The notes beneath the pieces are model-generated. The model was not told the DNA's origin. It did no database searches and was given only the letters and a program-made list of their open reading frames with translations. The translations under genes were made by a program, and so were the position numbers. Positions 33,791 to 39,546 of a stretch of DNA of 39,546 bases are shown in pieces (position 1 is the stretch's first letter; each line of letters opens with the position of its first letter). The stretch spans positions 1 to 39,546 of the forward strand of contig JAPLNR010000055.1 of the NCBI GenBank assembly GCA_026401035.1. The letters run 5' to 3'. This stretch comes from Planctomycetia bacterium. Its GTDB lineage: Bacteria > Planctomycetota > Planctomycetia > Pirellulales > UBA1268.

Positions 33791-34771
33791 TTACTGGGCG
33801 TTGCGGGCCAGCCGCTGCTGGAGGGCATTGATGACGACGAGCAATGCAATCGACATCGCGAGCAGCACAACGGCGATGGCGGTGGCCTCGGCATAGGCAA
33901 ACTCTTCCAGACGGGCGACGATCAGCACCGGCGCAATCTCCGTCTTGAACGGCATGTTGCCCGAGATAAACACGACCGAGCCATATTCACCGAGCGCTCT
34001 GGCCAGCGAGAGCGCAAAGCCCGTCACCACGGCCGGCAGGATCGCCGGCAGCACGACGTGCATAAATGTCTGCGCTCGCGATGCCCCGAGCATCCGGGCC
34101 GCCTCTTCGGTGTCGCGGTCGAGGCTCTCGATCACCGGCTGCACCACGCGGACCGCGAAGGGCAGGCTCACGAACACGAGTACGAGAACGATCCCGAGAA
34201 ACGAGTAGGCTCCCTGGATGCCGAGCGGCACGAGAAACTGGCCCAGCCAGCCCTGCTTGACGTAGAGCGCCGAATAGACGAGTCCCGCCACCGCGGTGGG
34301 CAGGGCGAGCGGCACATCGACGAGCGCATCGAGCAGGCGGCGGCCGGCAAAATCGATCCTCGCGAGCACCCAGGCAACGACGAGCCCGAGCGCGGAACTG
34401 ATCACTGCGGCCAGCGCCGATGCTCCGAGCGATACCGCATAGGCCGCACGGGCGCGGGGCGTCCAAGCCGCCGCAACGAACCCCGCGGGTCCGAGGGTCG
34501 CGGCCCGCAGCACGAGCACGGAGAGCGGAAACACCACGAGTGCGACCATGACGAGCGACGTGATCGCCGCGCTCGTGCCGAAGCCGGGCAGGACAGCCGC
34601 AAAACGCCGCCGACGGGATGGCGACGGCACGCGGCCATGCCCGCCTGAATCGCCACCTCGATCGGTGGCCTGCCGGAAGCCGGACTGCAGCGGGTTGGTG
34701 GCGAGGGCGATCATGGCTCGTTTGGAATCGGGCACGGTCTTTGTCGGCATTTCTGTGAGCATCTTTGTCAT
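33791..34771 (-). CDS. cysT: sulfate ABC transporter permease CysT
   Basis: I take the ATG at 34771 (MTKMLTEMPTKTVPDSKRAM, 326 residues); a TTG at 34792 is less likely. About 50 residues of basic, low-complexity leader precede the first helix (AITSLVMVALVVFPLSVLVL), longer than in most CysT proteins. Diagnostic segments are ALVDVPLALPTAVAGLVYSA, the coupling loop DRDTEEAARMLGASRAQTFM then LPAILPAVVTGFALSLARAL, and ARALGEYGSVVFISGNMPFK, all typical of CysT/CysU. It lies 17 bases after cysP and 50 before cysW. It forms the heterodimeric channel with CysW. Confidence 0.94.
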   Translation of the reverse strand: MTKMLTEMPTKTVPDSKRAMIALATNPLQSGFRQATDRGGDSGGHGRVPSPSRRRRFAAVLPGFGTSAAITSLVMVALVVFPLSVLVLRAATLGPAGFVAAAWTPRARAAYAVSLGASALAAVISSALGLVVAWVLARIDFAGRRLLDALVDVPLALPTAVAGLVYSALYVKQGWLGQFLVPLGIQGAYSFLGIVLVLVFVSLPFAVRVVQPVIESLDRDTEEAARMLGASRAQTFMHVVLPAILPAVVTGFALSLARALGEYGSVVFISGNMPFKTEIAPVLIVARLEEFAYAEATAIAVVLLAMSIALLVVINALQQRLARNAQ

Positions 34772-34788
34772 GGTCTCTGCCGTTCTCT

Positions 34789-35847
34789 TCAACCCGCGGT
34801 GCCGGGGTTGTAGATCGCGTCAAACACCCCACCTTCGCCGAAAAACTTTTTCATGGCGGTGTTCCATCCGCCGACAAACTCGATGTCGAACGTCTCGACC
34901 TTGGGCCATTCCTCGCCGGCGGCGGGCGATGGCGAATCGTTGCCCCACGGGCGATAGTGGTGCTTCGCGATGATGGCCCGCCCTTCGGGGGTGTAGAGAA
35001 ATCCGAGATAGGCCTCGGCGGCATGCCGCGTGGCCCTGCGGTCGACGTTCTGGTCGACCACGGCCACCGGGGGATCGACGCGAATCGACCGCGGCGGATA
35101 GATGATCTCGAGCTCGCCCTTCGCCTCGTCCACCTCCAGATGGGCCTCGTTTTCGAACGTCAGGTGCACGTCGCCGATGCCCTTCTGCGAAAACGTGGCG
35201 GTGGCAGCCCGGGCCCCGGTATCGAGCACTGGCGTGCGGTGGTAGAGCTCCGTCACGAACTTCCGCGCATCCTCTTCGCTTCCACCGGTGGCCAGCGCTG
35301 CGCCCCACGCGGCCAGAAAGCTGTACTTGCCGTTGCCGGATGTCTTGGGATTCGGCGTGATGATCGAAACGTCGTCACGGACGAGATCGGCCCAGTCCTG
35401 GATTTTTTTCGGGTTGCCCTTGCGGACGACTAACACGACGACGGAGTGATAGGGGACCGACTGGTTGTCATAGCGCGCCTGCCAATCGGGCCGTAGGAGG
35501 CCCGATTTCGCAACCGCCTCCACGTCGGGCCAGACCGCCAGCGTGACGACGTCGGCATCGAGTCCGTCGATCACCGCGCGGGCCTGGCTGCCCGAGGCCG
35601 CATGCGACTGCTTGACCTCGACCGGCCGGCCGTGCTCCTGCTCGTAATGTCTGGCAAAGGCCGCGTTGATGTCGCGGTAGAGTTCCCGGGTCGGGTCATA
35701 CGAGACGTTCAAGAGCGCGATCGCGGGTGCAGCCGCCTGCCCGCCGCCCGCGGCGGTCTTCCCGGCTTCGCCGTTCGTGCATCCCACGAGGACCGCCGCC
35801 GAGAGAACCACCAACAGAGCCGACTGCTGCACGTGTGCCCGAAGCAT
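34789..35847 (-). CDS. cysP: sulfate/thiosulfate-binding lipoprotein
   Basis: The start is the ATG at 35847, with GGAG seven bases upstream (352 residues). The signal peptide ends in VLSAAVLVGC with lipobox Cys23, so the binding protein is lipid-anchored. Sulfate-binding family motifs are ALLNVSYDPTRELYRDIN, KQSHAASGSQARAVIDGLDA with VVTLAVWPDVEAV, and GNPKKIQDWADLVRDDVSII followed by PNPKTSGNGKYSFLAAWG. The whole pattern is Sbp/CysP-like; whether thiosulfate is also bound cannot be told. It is the first gene of the cysPTWA operon and has a sigma-54-type promoter at 35935-35950. GEGGVFDAIY closes the protein. Confidence 0.95.
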   Translation of the reverse strand: MLRAHVQQSALLVVLSAAVLVGCTNGEAGKTAAGGGQAAAPAIALLNVSYDPTRELYRDINAAFARHYEQEHGRPVEVKQSHAASGSQARAVIDGLDADVVTLAVWPDVEAVAKSGLLRPDWQARYDNQSVPYHSVVVLVVRKGNPKKIQDWADLVRDDVSIITPNPKTSGNGKYSFLAAWGAALATGGSEEDARKFVTELYHRTPVLDTGARAATATFSQKGIGDVHLTFENEAHLEVDEAKGELEIIYPPRSIRVDPPVAVVDQNVDRRATRHAAEAYLGFLYTPEGRAIIAKHHYRPWGNDSPSPAAGEEWPKVETFDIEFVGGWNTAMKKFFGEGGVFDAIYNPGTAG

Positions 35848-35934
35848 CTCATTCTCCACTGCCAACGATCACCGGACGCCGGCCTGCCTCATGCATGCCG
35901 GTGGTTCGAACCCGAACCCGCTGACCCACGTAAG

Positions 35935-35951
35935 TGCAATCGCCGTGCCGC
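35935..35951 (-). promoter_or_regulatory. sigma-54 (-24/-12) promoter of the cysP operon
   Basis: On the minus strand it reads GCGGCACGGCGATTGCA. The GG (35948-35949) and GC (35936-35937) are separated by ten bases, as required for RpoN. It matches TGGCACG-N4-TTGCA in all but the first T. It lies about 90 bases upstream of the cysP start and shares its entire core, GCGGCACG-N4-TTGCA, with the promoter at 37744-37760. Confidence 0.85.
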
Positions 35952-36033
35952 CCAGGCTTTGCCGCTGTAGACCACACAAACCCCTCCCAGCCTCCGCATT
36001 CTTCTCGAAAAGATCGCATTTCAAGGCAGTCCG

Positions 36034-36091
36034 TCATATTTGCTAGACAGGCACCCTTGATATATGCTTGCCGTCCGTGTCATTTGCTTGA
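36034..36091. promoter_or_regulatory. candidate activator-binding repeats between cysP and the activator gene
   Basis: TCATATTTGCTAGA (36034-36047) and TCATTTGCTTGA (36080-36091) are similar direct repeats about 45 bases apart, roughly 85-155 bases upstream of the cysP sigma-54 promoter. That distance is usual for an enhancer of a sigma-54 activator, and they also sit before the activator's own start. I could not find an equally good copy near the cysK promoter. Confidence 0.3.
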
Positions 36092-36115
36092 TTTTCCACG
36101 ATGTGAGTCGATGCC

Positions 36116-37714
36116 GTGCCGACCAGCCGCGATCTGCTTTCCGAGGTCTGGCGGGAGGCCTGCCGCCATATCGAGATCGAGGAATCGGCGACGGCGATCG
36201 CCAAGACCATCGCCTCGCAGTTGCCCCTCCGGGCCCTGTTCGTGCTGCGGGTCGATACGACCGCCAAGACCGTGGAAACGCTGGCCACCGGAACAGCGGA
36301 TCTTTCCTCGCTGTCGCTCCCGCGCAACGTGGAACTCTCCGCCACTCCCTGGCGGAGACTCGCCGCGTGGCTGAAGGCCGGTAACGTCGTCAGCATCGAC
36401 GGCATCAAAGATGAGGGCTGGGCCGAGGCCCTCCTGCCGAAAGAAATCGACGCCGACGCGCTCGTGGGGCCGCTTCGATTCCATGACGGCCCGGCTGGAA
36501 TCCTCCTGCTCGTGGCCCAAACCGGGAAAAGTTTCTCGGCCGTGGATCATCGCATCGCACAGCACCTGCTCGAACCCTTTACCGTTGCGGTCGAAAACCA
36601 TGGCCGGCTGCACGAACTGCGGTCGCTCCGCGAGGCGGCCGAGGCCGATCGGCAGACGCTGCTCTCGCGACTGGGCAAGCAGGATGTCAACGAGGATGTC
36701 GTCGGCGCCCGCACGGGGCTCCGGCATGTGATGGAGCGGGTCGAACTGGTTGCGCGATCGGACGTGCCCGTGCTGATCCTCGGCGAAACAGGCACGGGCA
36801 AGGAGGTCGTCTCGCGTGCGATCCACACGCGATCAAAGCGGGGTGATGGTCCCTTCATCCGCGTCAACTGCGGCGCGATTCCACCGGAACTGATCGATTC
36901 CCAGCTCTTTGGTCATGAAAAAGGCAGTTTTACGGGCGCCAGTGCGCAGCACCAGGGATGGTTCGAGCGGGCGGATCGGGGCACGCTGTTCCTCGACGAG
37001 ATCGGCGAACTACCGCTGCCGGCCCAGGTGCGGCTGCTGCGCGTGCTGCAGGACCATCAGATCGAACGCGTGGGCGGCAGGTCGCCGGTGCATGTCGACG
37101 TGCGGATCGTCGCCGCGACCCATCGCGACCTTGCCGCGATGGCGAAGGAGCGAACGTTCCGCGAGGATCTCTGGTACCGAATCAACACGTTTCCGATTCT
37201 GCTGCCCACGCTTCACGAGCGACTGGAAGACGTCCCCGCCCTGGTGCGGCACTTCGTGCAGCGGGCGACCACGCGATTCGGCCTGCCCGCCGTCACGGCA
37301 TCGGATGCCGACCTGCAACTGCTGATCGACTACGAGTGGCCGGGGAACATTCGCGAACTCGGCGCCGTCATTGACCGTGCGGTCATCCTCGGCGGTGGCC
37401 GGAGGCTCGAGGTCTCGGCGGCACTCGGACTCGGCCGACGGGTTCCGCTCCAGGCGCCTGCCGACTCCCCCACGATGTACGAGGTCGTTCCGGAGGAATC
37501 GCTACCGCTGACGCCCCCTGCCCCTGCCCCTGCAGCCGACGACATCGTGCCCCTCGACGTCGCCATGAGCCGCCACATCGAGCGGGCGCTCGCCGCGACG
37601 CGTGGCCGCGTGGAAGGCCGCCGCGGGGCGGCCGCCCTGCTCCGCATCAATCCGCACACGCTGCGGGCCCGGATGCGAAAACTTCGCATCGACGTCTCGG
37701 GCTTCCGCGACTGA
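36116..37714 (+). CDS. sigma-54-dependent transcriptional activator (GAF-AAA+-Fis HTH, NorR-like)
   Basis: This 532-residue enhancer-binding protein has a GTG start at 36116. A GAF-like sensory domain occupies about residues 10-165, in place of a receiver, so it should respond to a ligand or redox signal rather than a kinase. The AAA+ domain has Walker A GETGTGKE at 223-230, the sigma-54 contact loop GSFTGA at 270-275 (Ala to Ser at the second position), Walker [12 protein letters not shown] near 290-300 and [21 protein letters not shown] Pro-rich linker leads to a Fis-type helix-turn-helix (about 500-528, [20 protein letters not shown]). It is divergent from cysP and upstream of cysK, with a sigma-54 promoter on each side, which makes it the likely local activator. 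The signal is unknown. Confidence 0.93.
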   Translation: MPTSRDLLSEVWREACRHIEIEESATAIAKTIASQLPLRALFVLRVDTTAKTVETLATGTADLSSLSLPRNVELSATPWRRLAAWLKAGNVVSIDGIKDEGWAEALLPKEIDADALVGPLRFHDGPAGILLLVAQTGKSFSAVDHRIAQHLLEPFTVAVENHGRLHELRSLREAAEADRQTLLSRLGKQDVNEDVVGARTGLRHVMERVELVARSDVPVLILGETGTGKEVVSRAIHTRSKRGDGPFIRVNCGAIPPELIDSQLFGHEKGSFTGASAQHQGWFERADRGTLFLDEIGELPLPAQVRLLRVLQDHQIERVGGRSPVHVDVRIVAATHRDLAAMAKERTFREDLWYRINTFPILLPTLHERLEDVPALVRHFVQRATTRFGLPAVTASDADLQLLIDYEWPGNIRELGAVIDRAVILGGGRRLEVSAALGLGRRVPLQAPADSPTMYEVVPEESLPLTPPAPAPAADDIVPLDVAMSRHIERALAATRGRVEGRRGAAALLRINPHTLRARMRKLRIDVSGFRD

Positions 37715-37743
37715 CACCATCTGCCGGATGGGTCCCCTTCCTC

Positions 37744-37760
37744 GCGGCACGAATCTTGCA
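37744..37760 (+). promoter_or_regulatory. sigma-54 (-24/-12) promoter of cysK-encapsulin
   Basis: It reads GCGGCACGAATCTTGCA, with GG at 37746-37747 and GC at 37758-37759 and ten bases between. It lies 30 bases after the activator's stop codon and about 218 bases before the cysK start. All thirteen bases outside the four-base spacer are identical to the cysP promoter. The long leader before cysK is otherwise unexplained. Confidence 0.85.
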
Positions 37761-37977
37761 TTGAATCCGGCCACGAGGCCCGTGATTCGAGATCCCATGC
37801 CGACGCAACGACGTTCGCCGGCACTTCTCAAATCGAGGCAAGATCGCTAGATTGCGGAAACTTTGCGGGCCACGTCGAAGGCGACGAGCCACGGCAGCTC
37901 GATAACATTTTTTCACGCGTTGCTCACCGGACATCTTGGAGGCGCGCCTTGTTTGCTTTGCAAGCAGGAGGCTCCCC

Positions 37978-38901
37978 GTGCCGGTTTTTCTGGACAACGT
38001 CGACTCCATCGGCCGGACGCCGCTCGTCCGAATCAATCGCCTCACCAGCGGACTGAACGCTCGCGTTCTCGCCAAGATCGAGGGCCGCAATCCGGCCTAC
38101 AGCGTGAAGTGCCGGATCGGCGCGGCGATGATCTGGGATGCCGAACGCTCCGGCCGGCTCAAGCCCGGCCAGCACGTCGTCGAGCCGACCAGTGGCAACA
38201 CCGGGATCGCGCTGGCCTTCGTCTGCGCCGCCAAGGGCTATCCGCTCACGCTCCTGATGCCGGAGTCGATGTCGATCGAGCGGCGGCAGCTGCTCAAGGG
38301 GCTCGGCGCCAACCTCGTGCTCACGCCGGCCGCCGAAGGCATGCGGGGCGCAGTTGCCCGGGCCGAGGAGATTGCGACCGACCCCCAGTATTTCATGCCG
38401 CAGCAGTTCAAGAATCCCGCCAACGCCGAGATTCACCTGCGGACGACAGGCCCCGAAATCTGGAACGACACGGAAGGTAAAGTCGACGTCTTCGTGGCGG
38501 GCGTCGGCACCGGCGGCACGATTACAGGCGTGTCGCGGTTCTTCAAGGAGACGCAGGGCCAGAAGCTTCACACGGTGGCCGTCGAACCAGCCGGCAGCCC
38601 GGTGCTCTCCGGCGGCGCGGCCGGCCCGCACAAGATTCAGGGCATCGGCGCCGGCTTCGTGCCCGACGTGCTCGACCGCTCGCTCATCGACGAGATCCTC
38701 ACCGTCACCAACGAGGAAGCCTTTGCGATCGCGCGGCGACTGGCGAAGGAGGAGGGCATCCTCTGTGGGATCAGTTGCGGGGCGGCGATGCATGCGGCCC
38801 TGCGCGTGGCGGCCCGTCCGGAATCGGAAGGCAAGACGATCGTCGTCGTGCTGCCCGACTCGGGCGAGCGGTATCTCTCCACCGGAATCTTCGAGTCCTG
38901 A
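37978..38901 (+). CDS. cysK: cysteine synthase (O-acetylserine sulfhydrylase)
   Basis: This 307-residue PLP enzyme makes cysteine from O-acetylserine and sulfide. I use the GTG at 37978 because AGGAGG lies six bases upstream; a TTG at 37936 would add 14 residues without support. The PLP lysine is Lys44 in [20 protein letters not shown]. The substrate loop TSGNTGIA is at 71-78, the phosphate-binding [11 protein letters not shown] near 175-185 and the C-terminal serine segment is [11 protein letters not shown]. The family usually reads N-P-A-S-S-V-K-D-R; here it is N-P-A-Y-S-V-K-C-R, so Asp is replaced by Cys next to the PLP lysine region. The encapsulin-like gene starts 36 bases downstream, so they form one unit. 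Confidence 0.96.
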   Translation: MPVFLDNVDSIGRTPLVRINRLTSGLNARVLAKIEGRNPAYSVKCRIGAAMIWDAERSGRLKPGQHVVEPTSGNTGIALAFVCAAKGYPLTLLMPESMSIERRQLLKGLGANLVLTPAAEGMRGAVARAEEIATDPQYFMPQQFKNPANAEIHLRTTGPEIWNDTEGKVDVFVAGVGTGGTITGVSRFFKETQGQKLHTVAVEPAGSPVLSGGAAGPHKIQGIGAGFVPDVLDRSLIDEILTVTNEEAFAIARRLAKEEGILCGISCGAAMHAALRVAARPESEGKTIVVVLPDSGERYLSTGIFES

Positions 38902-38937
38902 TCGGAATACGGCCTCGCGGGGCCCGGGAGCGGATCG

Positions 38938-39546
38938 ATGTCTGACAATCTTCTGCAGCGCAGCGTGACGACGACGGTGGCCCGCAACCTCGCCACGACG
39001 TCGAAGACGCGGCCGATGATGATGTCGGTCACGCCCCGGCATCTGCTGCACCTGCTGCCGTGGGTGCAGGTGGAGGGGGGCACCTACCGCGTCAACCGCA
39101 CGAAGGTCGAGCTCTCCAAGGCCCAGCGGATCGAGATCGCCGCGGCGGAGCAGGGTCTTTCATTCGCCGCGAGCGACCTGCGGAGCGTGCCCCTGTTCTC
39201 AAACGTGTCGGAATCGCTCCTCAGCCGAATGCAGAAGCGATTTTCTACGGAGGAAGTGCCGCTCGGCAGCGACATCCTGATCGAGGGGCAGGACCGCAGC
39301 ACGTTCTTCGTGATTGCCCAGGGCCAGGTCGAGATCCTGAGCAAGGGCGTCCACGGCCGCGACCTCCGCGCCGCCCTGCTCACGGAGGGGGAGTTTTTCG
39401 GCGAGGTCGATCTCGTGTCGGACAAGCCCTCCGACATCACCGTCCGCACGATCACTCCCTGCGTGCTGCTCACCCTCTCCCGCAAGGACCTCGACGCCGT
39501 TCTCGACGAGCTCCCCAACCTCCGCGACGACTTCAAGAAGGCCATC
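38938..39546 (+). CDS. family 2B-type encapsulin shell protein with inserted cyclic-nucleotide-binding-like domain (partial, runs off right edge)
   Basis: I translated 203 residues from the ATG at 38938, which has GGGAG seven bases upstream. Residues 1-60 ([20 protein letters not shown], then [20 protein letters not shown] and VNRTK) match the N-terminal arm of family 2 (SrpI-like) encapsulins: A-R-N-L-A-T-T-x-K, the L-L-P-W-V-x-V-x-G-G-T-Y-R-V-N block. Residues about 80-203 are a cyclic-nucleotide-binding fold ([49 protein letters not shown]), as in subfamily 2B, and the HK97-like shell domain would lie beyond the edge. In the phosphate-binding cassette the usual Arg of P-R-x-A is Ser165, so cNMP binding is doubtful. 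Automatic annotation may call this a Crp/Fnr regulator, but there is no helix-turn-helix in view. It follows cysK by 36 bases. Confidence 0.82.
   Translation, partial: MSDNLLQRSVTTTVARNLATTSKTRPMMMSVTPRHLLHLLPWVQVEGGTYRVNRTKVELSKAQRIEIAAAEQGLSFAASDLRSVPLFSNVSESLLSRMQKRFSTEEVPLGSDILIEGQDRSTFFVIAQGQVEILSKGVHGRDLRAALLTEGEFFGEVDLVSDKPSDITVRTITPCVLLTLSRKDLDAVLDELPNLRDDFKKAI

Noticed and set aside
36951..37400. Plus-strand alternative frames inside the activator's AAA+ domain
   Set aside because: They overlap conserved Walker and sigma-54 contact motifs in the main frame and encode Arg-rich nonsense.
37936..37977. Upstream TTG start for cysK that would give a 14-residue N-terminal tag
   Set aside because: The GTG at 37978 has a perfect AGGAGG at the right distance. 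The tag ([14 protein letters not shown]) does not resemble an encapsulin cargo-loading domain.
38938..39546. Reading this gene as a Crp/Fnr-type transcription regulator
   Set aside because: The cyclic-nucleotide-like domain is preceded by the family 2 encapsulin arm, and no helix-turn-helix is seen in the available sequence.

Overview
The window is high-GC bacterial chromosome with densely packed genes on both strands. The gene content points to a planctomycete, probably of the Pirellulales type. The evidence is a DUF1559 prepilin-like protein, a stand-alone formylmethanofuran dehydrogenase subunit C, a MoxR/DUF58/BatA/VWA/DUF4159 cluster, Cys-rich lipoproteins, an OprP-type porin and a split-off rpsL-rpsG pair. 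The taxon is inferred from gene content, not from a marker search. I saw no phage genes, insertion sequences, CRISPR arrays, tRNAs or rRNAs.

Layout. 1-2540 (minus): class II fructose-bisphosphate aldolase, a periplasmic binding protein and a STAS-domain protein cut by the left edge. 2687-4642: a DUF454 membrane protein facing an MFS transporter, separated by a perfect 23-bp inverted repeat that supplies both stop codons. 4830-8455 (minus): a Cys-rich lipoprotein, then a fatty-acid module (FabF, two FabZ-like proteins, an ACP). 8910-11354 (plus): Hsp20 behind a possible RNA thermometer, FhcC, S12 and S7. 11450-14347: SppA and, divergently, LexA. 14398-17560 (minus): a histidine kinase and sigma-54 response regulator pair. 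17679-24469 (minus): MoxR, DUF58, BatA-like and VWA proteins, with a divergent DUF4159/toroid protein (24667-27054). 27295-29353 (plus): porin and Cys-rich lipoprotein, closed by a strong terminator. 29553-31415 (minus): DUF1559 protein and a membrane protein.

The right-hand 8 kb is the most interesting part. A complete sulfate ABC transporter operon (cysP-cysT-cysW-cysA plus a DUF2292 protein) runs leftward. A GAF-AAA+-Fis type sigma-54 activator runs rightward, followed by cysK and a gene that enters the right edge. That last gene looks like a Crp/Fnr regulator at first sight, but its first 60 residues match the N-terminal arm of a family 2 (SrpI-like) encapsulin, and a cyclic-nucleotide-binding-like domain follows, as in family 2B shells. 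Two near-perfect sigma-54 (-24/-12) promoters with the same core, GCGGCACG-N4-TTGCA, flank the activator gene: one points into cysP, the other into cysK-encapsulin. The sequence therefore suggests one sigma-54 regulon joining sulfate uptake, cysteine synthesis and a protein nanocompartment.

A second theme is a repeat family starting TAGGAC(A/G)GGCTT(C/G)AGCC. All four copies in the window supply the TAG stop codon of the adjacent gene.
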